From: Cycas panzhihuaensis
Taxonomy: Eukaryota > Cycadophyta
Length of the DNA stretch: 64,000 nucleotides
Direction: 5' to 3'
Assembly: GCA_023213395.1 (NCBI GenBank)
Contig: CM041465.1
Coordinates: 197,043,741 to 197,107,740 of the forward strand
Made by a program: the position numbers and the translations under genes. The notes beneath the pieces are model-generated. The model worked only from the letters and a program-made list of their open reading frames with translations, ran no database searches and was not told where the DNA came from. Below are positions 24,330 to 35,429 of the stretch, piece after piece (the first letter of the stretch is position 1; each line of letters opens with the position of its first letter).

Positions 24330-25140
24330 ACCTTGCCAGGGGCAAGGACGATTCCTTGGTTGGCCCCATGCACATGGCATTCCCTTCCTCGAAATGAAGG
24401 GGGGCTTGGTCAATAAGAAGGGGCGAAGAGGAATTAGGCAGACTTAGATTAGCTAAGGGTGACTCAAGGGCTTAAATCTTCTAGTAACCAAGTTTATGGT
24501 GACCAGGAGGGAGATTAGGCATGGAACCCACTAGATGTTCTAACAACACCTTGTCGTTCTTGAAGTAATCTATCCCATTGATAGTTGTGCTTAGAGAAGA
24601 TGAGGAATAAGGAGCAGGAGGAGCAGTGGGTCCATAGTGATCGACCCACTATTCAATATTATCAGGGGACTCTTTAGAGGAGTCAGAGGATGATCTCTTG
24701 TGATAGGCAATAGGAGGTCCCCTTGCCTCACCACTCAAGAAGGATGATGGGATGAGAAGGGAAGTCACACAAGAAATAAGGGTAACGATGTATGACTTAG
24801 TGAGGGGACTAGGCTCCTTAATGAAAGAAGCTTTAGGTCAGGACCTAAAATAAAGTAAATACTTCCTACTCATGTTCAAGAGGGATATGGGATGAGGGAG
24901 GTCCTCATCCTCACTATCAGACACATCATCGGTCAACATAACGAGGTACCCATAGATCCCCACACCAATAGGGGTGAAATGAACGAGGTTGGAGGAACAA
25001 GGTGAAGGGCCCTCTTTCAAATAAGATGTACTAGGAATGTCAATAGATCAAGTGAAAGCGTGGGCATATGGGCCCTTTTTGCCCTTCACTGGGTTATTGG
25101 TATGATTGCTTATTAGGAGGAGGATCCTGGGGAAACAACC
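24330..25140 (-). pseudogene. Element C linker between protease and RT
   Basis: Includes a stretch at 24838-25020 (SNLVHFTPIGVGIYGYLVML, DDVSDSEDEDLPHPISLL) that is matched in D at 54835-54960. It is an acidic linker with no known fold that I recognise. Conservation between the two copies shows it was part of the polyprotein. Confidence 0.6.
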
Positions 25141-25145
25141 TTCAT

Positions 25146-25450
25146 TCATCCTTCATGGATGAATTTGAGTTGTCCCCAATGAGATGAATACACGGCTCCC
25201 ATCTGATTGAGCCATGGATGTTCCAATAAAATATTGTAGTCCATGTCTACATCAATGACCATAATGTCAGTGAGGATGATCTTTTCCTCAAGGGTAAGAG
25301 GAATTGAAACAGACCCTAAAGGCATTTTTTTGCTACCATCGTAGCCTTGACAATGCCATGGGACTAGCTTGAGAGTCGCTATGCCTAACTCTTGCATGAT
25401 TTACAAAGGCATAGTGTTGATAGAAGAACCATTATCTATAGTAGTTCTTC
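25146..25450 (-). pseudogene. Element C aspartic protease remnant
   Basis: Minus-strand reading RRTTIDNGSSINTMPL, then a stop, then the 83-codon stretch at 25146-25397 (MQELGIATLKLVPWHCQGYD ... MDYNILLEHPWLNQMGAVYS). The active-site triplet is D-N-G instead of D-S/T-G, and D shares it (IVDNGFYINAMPL). The downstream hydrophobic-LLG-like and PWL motifs are those of retroviral-type proteases. Confidence 0.75.
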
Positions 25451-26401
25451 GAAGAGTGCACTTAAGAGTGTCTATGGATATAGTGAAAGGGTTGTGCCAT
25501 TGGCATTCCTTTTCATTAGTCAGGGGAGATCTTTAAGGTCAAATGAGATAATGGGTTCACGACTTGGGACAATGCCTAAAGCATGAATAGAAGTGTTAGA
25601 CCAACCCTAAAGTCTCCAAGAGGAGAGTGCATTGTTTTGGACAAATCCTTAAGACATCCATCATGGACATCCCTACAACCACAATATAAAGCTTATTTAT
25701 GATGGAGAAGGGCTTCCCCTTCTCAGTGGGTTGAGAAAGCACCCTTCAAAAATTATAAAGACTAGGGTGAATGGGGATTGTCTTTGGGAGCAACAGAATC
25801 TCCTAAGGAGGATTCCCCAAAGGAGGGTCAAGTTGAAAGGAAGAAGAGGCACCTATGGCCTCTTTAGACGTTTGAGACCAAGTCAAAGCATACAAAGGCA
25901 TGGTCTCAAGCATCTGGATGACTCTCTTTCCTTTATTTGGGGATCGAGAGAGAGAAGGGGTTTGACGGTGAGAATCAGAAGAGGAGGAAGATTTCCTTAC
26001 CCCCTTCCCTTAGCTTGCATGGGATGAGAGTGAGGGGATCTTCCCCTATTTTGATTCACCCTTTGTTGGGTGTGCTGATCTCATTCCCTATGTTTGGGGA
26101 AGGGATCTTTATGAATGGGTTGGTCTAGATTGGGCCTAGACGCCCATTTAGAAGAGGAGTCATAATGCAAGGTAGATTTAGAATGCTGTGCCCTACACTG
26201 TGAACCTCATGGAAGCACTCACCATAAATAGATCACCATTTCTTCTCCAAGGAAGAGTTTATCTTCCTCATTTGAGAAGCATGGGTATTTCCATTCTTAG
26301 AAGGTGCGACTTAGGAAGCTTAGTAAATGAGTTTATAAGATGTTGACGATGAAGAAGGAGCTTGGAGTTTAAGCTCCTTTATCACATATTTGAAAGAACA
26401 A
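25451..26401 (-). pseudogene. Element C gag C-terminal part
   Basis: Heavily broken. A CCHC-like patch (GECFHEVHSV) lies near 26195-26225 and matches D's GECFHE at about 53580. The sequence from 26340 to 26400 aligns with D 53400-53455 on the opposite strand, which fixes its orientation as minus. Everything from about 26402 to 26915 is flipped (see the next entry). Confidence 0.6.
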
Positions 26402-26915
26402 TGCCTTCAAGTGAAGTTTAAGCTCTTTCTATTTTCCTTGTAAGGCGATGCCTTCAAGTGGTTCTATCACCTTCCTACGCATTCAATTCACTCATTCCAA
26501 TAGCTCATAGATGAGTTCATCAACTACTTTGACATTGCTTACCCCTTCGAGAGTGGAATGAAGGCCTTTTATCCCTTAGGAAAGGTCATGAGAAAATGAA
26601 TCTTGACTTTATTAGGCATTTTTATGATCTCCTTCACTCCACGAAGGCTACCTTGCCTGAGGAGTTGAAAAGGGATCTTTTTGTAAACACTCTTTATCCT
26701 GAGGTATATGTTGAGGTCCTCAAGATGGGGGCAATAACATGTGACTCCACTATAGCCAAGTGTTTGGCTCTCCAGTTTATTGAGATCTAAGCAGGTCTTA
26801 AGAAACCTCTTAGATTGTCGCAACAAGATGAGGCACCACCTTTGTCTCACAACACTAAAACTCAACAACCTCCCAAGTCTTCGACCTATTTGATGGAGAA
26901 GACTCTAGACCTATT
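26402..26915 (+). pseudogene. Inverted central gag segment in element C
   Basis: On the plus strand this segment reads as the middle of a gypsy Gag: GDAFKWFYHLPTHSIHSFQ, FINYFDIAYPFE, then an open stretch at 26596-26790 (FIRHFYDLLHSTKATLPEEL and DLFVNTLYPEVYVEVLKM). The flanking gag pieces read on the minus strand. Left and right pieces are complementary, with no duplication, so an in-place inversion of about 0.5 kb is the simplest explanation. A short repeat (ATGCCTTCAAGTG) occurs at 26400 and 26448 near the left breakpoint. Confidence 0.7.
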
Positions 26916-28190
26916 ATATCATCATAGCCCCAATAGTTGATATATGCCATGGAAAATCTCCTACCGTATTCTGTTGGGTCTTGAGAAGAGGTCCCATCAA
27001 ACTTAGGTACCTTAAGAGGATAAGGCAGTAAGTTGATCCTTAACACCTCGATGGGCAAGGGGGTTGACCTATAGTCCACAAAGGGATGGGCCTTTGGTTG
27101 AACTATCGGGTTAACAAAGGATGAAGGAGGAGGTGGACTAGGGTTCCCAAATCCTCCTTAGGAAGTTTGGCTAAAAAGAGGATATAAACTTCCTCCCACT
27201 TGATGGAAAGGGACTAATCCTAGGTGTGAGGGGACTGGAAGAGAGGTAGATGGGTAGGAAGGACCCATCTCCTCTTGAGGATATGCCTCTTGTTGAAAGG
27301 GGACTTAGCAGAAGGCGCCTTGAGGAGGGACTTATCCTCCTTGTGAAGGCACCACATATGAAGAGATGTAATAAGAAGAAACAGATAGGTGCATGACTGA
27401 ATTTTGTCCATATGGGCCATCGGTAGGTGGTATGACACCATATGGGTGAAAGAGGTCCACCTCATAGACAGTAAGAAGATTCCCTTTACCATGTCCCCAT
27501 GGTTAGGAAATGTATCCTGGGGGCATATAAAGAGACAAATCCTTGGGTTAAGCTTGGGATCGTATGGGGATTTATCCCACATGGCTAGAGGTAGGGGGAC
27601 ATAGAGGCCCCCTAGGTCTAGTAGAAGGTGGATAGACCATGGTTGGCTAAGGTGTGGTTGCCTCACTAGGAGGAGGTATACTCAACCCAATTTGGGAAGT
27701 GGGTATACCTGGAGTGGCCCTTAAAGAATGTGGGCCACAAGAAGAGGAAGGAGTAATGAGGGATGGCCCTATTGTAGATAGTAAAGCTAAGTGGGATGAG
27801 TATGAGGGTGTAAACACAGAGGAGTAGGGCGCCATGCTTCTCAAGATGCTTTCCAACCACTTGGGAGGTGGTTTGAGACTAGCCACTTGGAAGCATTGAT
27901 TAAGCACTTCCACCACATCCATAAGAGGGGTTCTTACTTGCTCATATGAGGTTGAAGGCTCCTCATATAAAGTAAACCTCATAAGATGATCCTCATGGGT
28001 ATTGTCACCAAGATGGTGATACCCCATGGGGGAAGAAGCTTCCTCATCATGAGTGGAAAGATGATGGACATGTGGGTGCTCTTGATCACCCAGATAGAAG
28101 ATGGGGTCTTCATCCTCTTGGGTGGGACCTTAGAAAGAAGTTGAAGGTTACTAGGTTTCAGAAATGTAAGCATGGTATGCCCAATCCAAA
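26880..28190 (-). pseudogene. Element C gag N-terminal part and upstream frame
   Basis: Reads LLPYPLKVPKFDGTSSQDPT then AYINYWGYDD (26920-27079), the PKFDGTxxDPxxHL start of a gypsy Gag capsid. Further upstream an open stretch at 27647-28027 (126 codons; EQVRTPLMDVVEVLNQCFQV, LESILRSMAPYSS) belongs either to the Gag N-terminus or to a separate leading frame such as Ogre elements carry. I cannot decide which. D has lost this region, so no comparison is possible. Confidence 0.6.
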
Positions 28191-28437
28191 GAGAATCCTT
28201 TCATAGTTGATTCAATATCAGACAATAAAAGGAGAGAATAGGGTGAGTCTTCCAAAGAAGTAGGGAGACCTCACAAATGATGAGAGAATTATCGCATACA
28301 AGTCTCTCCTAAGATTTGGAAGAAAGAGGGGTAACAGAATGAAAGATGTTGGGGGTCACCCAACGAAATCGAGAAGGACTACCAAAGGAGAGGTAGCACC
28401 AACAGAAAGGAATCTATGATAGTTCCTTTACTAATAA
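28191..28437 (-). other. Element C leader
   Basis: Between primer site and the first coding part; nothing recognised. Confidence 0.5.
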
Positions 28438-28456
28438 GTCCTCAGTGTGGTCACCA
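28438..28456 (-). other. Primer-binding site of element C
   Basis: Minus-strand TGGTGACCACACTGAGGAC, one base from the LTR end. It resembles the Arg-tRNA primer site of Ogre/Tat elements (TGGCGACTCCGCTGGGGAC, as I recall it), with mostly C/T and G/A differences. Confidence 0.65.
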
Positions 28457-28457
28457 G

Positions 28458-31400
28458 TGGAAGCGTACCTCTGGGTGGTCATTAGATGTGAAGGGATCAA
28501 GCCTATATAATCACTAATCAAATGGCTTAAGGATCCTTAAATGTAGGAGGAAAGGTCACCCATAAAGGGCATCTGTTCATTAGAATGCAGGTTCGAGAAC
28601 CTGCAAATAGTACATAAACCTTCCCTTAGGATGAGCACCTTCTCAGATTTGAGATGGGAAAGGGGCTCCCTCAGTTTACCGAGTACTCTCAAAGGGACTC
28701 TCCTATCTTGACGGTTTGAGGAAGAAGAGATAAGGCAAAAAGATGCTTTTCTCAGGAAGGAGGGAAAAGAAGAGGCAAACCCTAATGAAGAGGAGATGCC
28801 TACGGATGAGAAGGAGGTAGCAAATGGAAAGGGTGCAAAGAGGAGGTTCAATAGAAGAACCAACTCCTAGATGGGGTAAAGCAAATGGATGCCTTACCGA
28901 AGGGCACCTAGAGGAGGGTCCTCCTAAGGTTTCCACACACTAGGTGGATAGCTGGGTGTGTAAGATGCTATGTGATATGTTCTTATTTTGTTTTAGATGA
29001 GTAGTGTAGTGATATGAAGTGTTACTATCACTAAATTATTACAAATTAAGAGGAGAAAAAGAACAATAACAACATTCTCTTTTGACTCTCATTTCCTCTC
29101 TCTCTTTTTTTTTTCTTTTACGAATGATAATAGAAACAAAGGAACCAAGAGGAAGAGAAATCACATGAAAAGAGTGTGACAATTAATGCAAACTACCCTA
29201 GTAGTGCATGGGAAGGAGAAGTAATAATAGAGGGGCTTAAATCCCTTTGTATCCTTATTCTAGTAAATGCAAGAACATGCAAAAAATAATGGGAATGCAA
29301 CAAAGGGGTGAAACTATTTCGCTAGTAGAGTTAATGCCTACTAATGTAAGGGGCAATTTCTTTTCCTAATGAGTGTAATTTGAGCAATCCACAAGTAATA
29401 AAAAGTATATATGACCTTTCCTTTTATTTTTTTCTTTTGGGAGAGGGGGAGAAGGATGAGAAATAAGATAAAGTCAGAAGAGGTGCACCTGGAACCGTGA
29501 TGGTTGGTGTAGCAAGCTTTTCTCTTTTTGCTCCTTGCCACGGTTGGCATCGTAAGAAAAGTGTTGGCGAGGCTTACTTACCTTCCTTAAAGAACTTATA
29601 TAAATGGAAATAAAAAAAGAGTTACAAAGGAAAAGGAAAGCTTAAAATAAAGTGATGAAAGTAAAAGGAGTACCCATACCTTCTATAATAATCCTTGCTT
29701 ACTTCAAAAGCAAAACCTGCATAACAAGTTGATTTCCCCTTCCATGGGTGCTATATGTACATAAGAGCAAAGGTGCATTTGTATATATATGTCTATGCTT
29801 ACTAAAAGAAAAGGAAAATGTAACCTTATTTAAATGCTTTTAAAAAGAAATGACATGTTGTTCAAACCTTCTTTTACATGCATGTGAAATGCTCAAGCAA
29901 CTTTGGGAGAAATAGGGGTAGAAGGGGAGAGAAAGAGAGCCTCGAAATGGCTAGCTCTTCGAATAAGACACCTCCACACACTCAAGTGCTCCAAACTAGT
30001 AGATCAAACAAGAGGTTATAGCTTTCAAGCAAGCAAAATAGTAATAAAATTTACAAGAAGTAGTGCTTGCGAAAAAAAACTGCAAAAGTTACAAATGTTA
30101 CAAAAGTTGTAAAAGTTAAAATATGCAACTTTTGCAAGATAAAGCAAGAAACTTGCAAACTACAAGATATGTTGACATGAATCAGATTTTAATGGCATAT
30201 GAGAGCTAGTTACAGGCATTGCAAGTAGCTGCAAATACTACAACCAACTAAATCCATTCCCTTAAGGATTTCTGGGCATGCAAGATAGGTGTAAGATGGG
30301 AGAAGTTATGAAGGGTAGGGGGATACCCTAAAGGAGGTGGCTAAGAGGGTCAGAACCCTAGACTTAAGCTCCTCTCTCTCTTTTCTACAATTTTTCCCAC
30401 AACCTTCTTAGTAGAAGCCCAAAAGAAACCTCAAGAGGTGAGGAGGGTGAGCTGAGAGAAGGAAGGGTTTGCCTTCCAAAGAATAAATGTATAGAAGAGG
30501 TTAGTGGAAAACCCAGAATGATATTCAGAAAGTGCTACTGTTAAATGAAGGAAACAATAAAATGCATGCCTAAAAATCTCTACCAAAACTAACTTGAAAT
30601 AATTTTTACCTTATAGATTGGCTAGGAAGGGAGGATCTCCCCTGATGGATGGAGGAAGGTTCCATTTAACAGTGTAAGAGAGTGTGAAACCTACAGAAAA
30701 CATGATGCAATGATTAGAGAGAGTACTTGGGAGGAGAACCTTACTTGGATTAGACTATTGCAAACCTGTAATTTAAGGTTTTTTCCATAAGGAAGAAAGA
30801 GACAAGAGAGGAGAGTAGGAGATAGCTGAAGGAGGCCTTTCTTTCTTTCTAAAAATGAACCAAGAAGAAATAAATGAGCTTAAAATTAGATTTTTATACC
30901 CAACCCTAACTTATTGAGTGATTAGGGATCACCCTAAGTGGGAAACAACCTGATGCCACATGTCAGTTTTACAATTAATGTGAAATTTGTCATTACCAGG
31001 CCAAAAATCCAAATGGATAGTCACACTATGCCAAACTTCACAGTACTATGGAGTTTGCCATAGTACCGCGAACAATGTTGCAGTGCACTCAAAGCAAGGT
31101 AAAAAAATAAAGGGGGCCTAGAAGTCCCCCAAAAGGGGGTCCTAGACCCTAAAAGAGAAAAATAGTGGGTTATCAGGGTGTTTAGGAGACTTTAAGTGTT
31201 AGTGGGACCACAACCAACAAAGAAAATGTGGTAATTAGGTCCCAATGTGAGACAAGTGGCAAGTGAAGAGGTGATCATGCCTAAACAGGTTGTTAAGGAT
31301 CACATGATGCTAACAAAGGTGATCAAAAGTGATCTGCAAGAGTTGGGAGTATTTAAGAATGCTGTGGAGGTGTGATAGAGGGCCATAATATGCCATGGGC

Positions 31401-31615
31401 CATTTGTCCTAAGTCGTCATAGGCTAAAATAGTAGATGCAAGCATAAGTGAGCAGGCACGTTAGGCATAACAACCATGCAGATGATCAATGCTATGCTAA
31501 ATGTGTCTAATGAATATTCAATTACATTATGAAGTAAATGAAAGGTGAGGTTAGAAATATACCTGTGCTTACCTGATAGGTGTCATCTATGTCCATTCTT
31601 AGTAGGCGAGAAACA
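28458..31615 (-). repeat. 5' LTR of element C
   Basis: 3158 bp, the partner of 13527-16694, with many transitions between the two. Followed by the right target duplication CCAAG at 31616-31620. Confidence 0.93.
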
Positions 31616-31620
31616 CCAAG
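31616..31620. other. Target-site duplication of element C, right copy
   Basis: CCAAG. Copia B reading resumes at once after it. Confidence 0.85.
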
Positions 31621-32440
31621 TTTGAAGAAAAATCTTCTTTCTACATCATAATTAAGAAAGAAGAAACTTTAAGTGATACTTCATGAAAATGGAAAACATT
31701 ATATTCAAGATATGGAGAAAGGAGGCAAAATCATTGCTGAAGGGATAAAAATTGATAATCTTTATAAATTAATTTCTACTCCCATTATCTTTTCTATAAA
31801 AACTCTTACTATTTAGAGTAATGATAATGAAATTTGACATTTATGTTATAGATATAGTACAGATAATGGATTAAAAATACTAAAAAATCTTGCTATAGTT
31901 GATGGACTGCCTACTAATTTTATAATAAACTCCTATGTCTATAGAAGTTGTATGCTATGCAAGCAATACAAAATACCATTTTAAGAAAGTAATTATGAAA
32001 TGAAAGAAAAGTTGGACTTGGTCCATAATACCATATGGATCAATTATATTGAACTTTGTTAATGGTATTACGTATTTTCTTAATTTCATAGATGATTTCA
32101 CCAAAAAAGCTTGGGTATTTTTTATCTTTAGTAAATTAGAGGTTTTTGATTACTTTAAAGAATTTAAAGTTCAAAGTAAGTTAGAAAGTAGGCACAGGAT
32201 CAAAATGTTTAGAATAGATAGAGATGGAGAATATGTTTCAAATGAATTTTTAATTTTTTATAAAATTCATGGTATTCATAGATAAATCACTACTCCATAC
32301 ACTCCATAATCAAATGGAGTAGCTAAAGAATTGAATAAAATCATAATAGATATGACATAATGTATGATAAAAGAGAAAGATGTTTCAAACATCTATTAGG
32401 CTGAGGTAATTAATATTATTATTTATTTAATAAATAAAAG
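31621..32440 (+). pseudogene. copia B integrase, first part
   Basis: Matches copy A from 575 on. It holds the pre-integrase zinc region (near 31890-31985), then an open stretch at 32049-32285 with YFLNFIDDFTKKAWVFFIFS (first catalytic Asp kept) and FRIDRDGEYVSNEF (second Asp kept). The third-acid region near 32315 reads SNGVAKELN. A large part is uninterrupted. It is cut by element G at 32440 and continues at 42540. Confidence 0.85.
32436..32440. other. Target-site duplication of element G, left copy
   Basis: AAAAG; the right copy AAAAG is at 42539-42543. The exact right boundary is uncertain by one base because it falls in a run of A. Confidence 0.7.
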
Positions 32441-33210
32441 TACGTGCTGCCTTTTCCACTTCAATCATTCCTAAGAAATAAGTAACACAATAGACTGCAC
32501 AGATTATATTAGGGCATTAAAACCATCTTTTTATTACCAAAAAGGTCATACGTCAAGTCCTCTCACAACTTGACGCAGACTAGAATAGTACAATAAAAAA
32601 ACTACAGTATTAATGACTAAGAGAAGTAATACATACATAGACCTTCCTTTTGTCTAGGGACTCTTTTATCTATTCTACTATTAGTTACATTAGGTATATA
32701 CAGTTATCCTTATAATTATTTGTTACATTTAATCTTAATTCCTTGGTGATGTCATTCATACTGGTCATATCTATGGAGGTTTTAGTCACACCTACAATTG
32801 TCCTGGTCACACCTACAGTAATCTTGGTCGCACCTCAATTTGTTCTAGTCATACTTGGAGTTGTCTTGGTTTCACCTGTAGTAATCTTGATCGGACCTAA
32901 AATTGTTCTAGTCGCATCTGGAGTTGTCCTAGTTGCACCTAAAGTTGTTTTGGTCACACCTGGAGTTGTCTTGGTTTCACCTACAGTAATCCTGGTAGCA
33001 CCTAAAGTTGTTCTGATTGCACCTAGGGTTGTCCTAGTTACACTTGCAGTAATTTTGGTCACACTTAAAGTTATTTTGGTTGCACTTGAAGTTGTTCTAG
33101 TTATACCTAGAGTAATCTTGGTCATACCTGGAGTTATCTTAGTTGCACCTGAAGTTCTCCTAGTTGCACTCAAAGTTATCTTTTCTAATGTGCCTTTCCT
33201 CCAACACACA
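32441..33210 (-). repeat. 3' LTR of element G
   Basis: Aligns with 41785-42538. The outer ends are inverted repeats: TGTGTG (here decayed to TACGTG) and CACACA. A 21-bp tandem array fills the half nearest the element interior. Confidence 0.85.
32755..33180 (+). repeat. 21-bp minisatellite in G 3' LTR
   Basis: About 20 tandem units of 21 bp of the form CACCTGGAGTTGTCTTGGTTT. Units cycle among AGTAATC, AGTTGTT and AGTTGTC variants in places, giving a rough 63-bp higher-order period. Because 21 is a multiple of 3, the array is open on both strands (a Val/Leu-rich peptide one way, Thr-rich the other). The other LTR has the same array at 42147-42505. Confidence 0.9.
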
Positions 33211-33279
33211 TCTCTCCTATGGCCTATTCTATGAGTGACCTCACTCATTCTTAAAAATTTCAAAATTTTTTCTCTTTCA

Positions 33280-35010
33280 CTCCTTCTTCCCTCCCAAATC
33301 TTTGAAAATTTTAAAGTAGACTCCTGCCCCTATTGAGCCTTTCTCTAAGCATCGCTTATCTTTGCTCATTTTCACCTTATATACTCCATATCTGGCCATG
33401 CTATTTACAGAGGTAGACTTAACCCTTTTTATTTTACATATTCACATAACAATGCTAAATTTTGAACCTCATCTAACTTTGCCAATGTAGGCATTTCTCC
33501 AATTTGTAATTGCTTTATTTCCCATGCCATTTCTTCATTCATCTTTTGAACACCTTTTAATTTAGATCGATATGTGTATTTTCTTCTACATAACTCCACA
33601 CATCATTGAGTTTCCTCATCATTTTTAAAAATTTAGGCACCAAGATGATGAAATACACGCTAAAGATCTTCTGAGATATATTGACTAAATTTTCTTTAGA
33701 TCTCTCTAATTCAGGTATAATCTCATCAACATCATCGACCCATTAAAGTATGAAGGTCTTTAATGCTTCCATCTTTGTTTTTGATTACTACAACTCCCTT
33801 TCTAATTCATTTATACGTTCTATATTTGAAGGAGGTCTTGTGATTTAGTGCTCCAATTCTGTAACAAACTACTTTATTACCTGAGCTAGGAATAAAGTTT
33901 TATAGTTCGAGACATCTTATGGGTCACTTTTTATGGGATTTAAACCTTCTTCCATGATTCACTTATTTATTGAATATTCTACTTATGGGTCTTCATTATT
34001 TAATTGCTCAATGATCTCTTGCTGTCGTTTCTTCTGAGCTTGTTTTATCTTTTGTTGTTATTCATACCAACCTTTAATAGGTTCATTCATGCAGGGTTCT
34101 GTTTTATTTTCTGGTTCTCCATTTTCTAACTCTTGTTCTTCTACTTTCCTTTTCCCTAACTTAATCTATTCCTTTTCCCCTTCAATTTCTATCTTTTCTT
34201 TTTCCTGCAAGGTCTCCTCTTCTCATTGTTCCATCACATTTCTTTCTACTATTGGGTTTATTTACTGATATCTCTTATGGGGCTATTTCTTTACCTTGGC
34301 CTACACTTCTACCCATTCTAGATCATTAACCTTATTAAATTTTTCCATCCAACAAGCTAAAGGAACTTGACCTTCTTCCAGAGTCAACATTTGTAGTTCT
34401 TTTGATTGCACAAATAGTAATCCTTATAGCACTATAACATGGTAAAAGGTCACCAATTTCTTAGTTTCGTATATTGTCTTTAAACTTTTCAGGAGATGAT
34501 GTGTCATAAACCCTACCTAGTCAAATTGGATTCCTTTTGCCACTTGATTCAGCATCATTCTCAAATTATATGGCACGTAAAGACTTTTTGTGTTAAAATT
34601 ACTCTTGTAAAAATAAAGTGTGCTAACAATCTTTTTTCTAAATTTTAAATCCCTATAATTCTGATACCTGACTAGAAACATCCTTCTCATTAGCCCCTAA
34701 TTATTTTGCTACCTTTTATCTTTGTATTTGTTTGTCCTAAATAGTTGGCTTCCCTATGCTAGGTAATCCTATTAATGCTGCTATGGTTTCACTTGATATT
34801 TTTAAAATCTATGGCCTTTTTGACAACATTGAAGTAATAAGTAATAAAAATTTTGGAGAACATGGAAATGTGCCTATAGAAATATACTTATCTAGTCTCG
34901 TGTTCACTATCATTTTCTTCCTTTCATCCTCATCTTCTATCTGCAATCAATCGGCTTGAATTCATGGATCATCATTTTCCCTAAAAATGTTATTCTTTCT
35001 AAGCTCCTTC
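33280..35010 (-). pseudogene. Element G extra frame after integrase, coiled-coil-like
   Basis: The minus strand can be read, with stops and a few frame changes, over about 1.7 kb. From the N-terminal side the pieces are SSETIAALIGLPSIGKPT (near 34760), RMFLVRYQNYRDLKFRKKIV (near 34680), ELQMLTLEEGQVPLACWMEK (near 34370), a Lys/Glu-rich middle (34050-34220), INELERELQ-like helices (33800) and VDDVDEIIPELERSKENLV (33700). The composition predicts long helices. No match to a family I know and no membrane segment seen. It sits on the sense strand, where some gypsy elements keep an additional ORF. Function unknown. Confidence 0.55.
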
Positions 35011-35429
35011 ATTTTTGCCATTATGTAGTCCCACTTATTTTCTAAAACTAGGGATCTTTACCTCTTATGTCATTATTCTTCACTGTTCATCATCATATCA
35101 TAATGAAGTTCCTGATAATTGATCAACTTATTTTCCTCCATGTTTGCATCTACGATGCTTTTTTCTCTTGCGATGATAGTCATATGATCTTTGTAAATGA
35201 TGACACTTACTCTTTGTTGTTCTTTTATGATAGTCACATGATCATTGTTGATGATGTCGCTTGTACTTATCTTGTATTTATTGATGGTCATATGTCCTTA
35301 ATTTGTTATAATAACTTCTTTGTCATGTACTTTATTATGATTTGATGATCTATTCCCTTAGTATCAATGCTATATATATATATTTTTAATACCTATAAAG
35401 TTTTAATTTACTGCCATTGACGAGTTTTA
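35011..35429 (-). other. Element G spacer
   Basis: Between integrase and the extra frame. Short open frames occur on both strands (35067-35345) but no domain was seen. Confidence 0.4.

Larger units (their letters stand above)
13527..31615 (-). mobile_element. Element C: giant Tat/Ogre-type Ty3/gypsy retrotransposon
   Basis: About 18.1 kb, inserted in copia B. LTRs of about 3.16 kb sit at both ends. In minus-strand order there follow a primer site, gag, protease, RT, RNase H, integrase, a 4-kb spacer with an antisense frame, a second (archaeal-like) RNase H and a polypurine tract. Two RNase H domains, very long LTRs and an Arg-tRNA-like primer site are known traits of the Tat/Ogre group. The two LTRs differ at 7 of 60 positions in one stretch I compared (16261-16320 against 31181-31240), so the insertion is old. 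All coding parts carry stops. Confidence 0.9.

Noticed and set aside
26569-26868. Minus-strand 99-codon frame in element C gag
   Set aside because: It is the complement of the inverted gag segment, whose plus strand shows clear Gag motifs.
32755-33180. CRISPR-like regular spacing
   Set aside because: Units are directly adjacent with no unique spacers, the array sits in an LTR and the sequence is plant-like.
32743-33234. Long open frames on both strands rich in Val/Leu or Thr
   Set aside because: They arise from the 21-bp repeat, whose unit is a multiple of three. No start context or domain; treated as repeat and not as protein genes.
33280-35010. Envelope-like protein in element G
   Set aside because: Position after integrase fits, but no signal peptide, hydrophobic membrane segment or cleavage-like site could be seen. 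Kept as an unknown extra frame.
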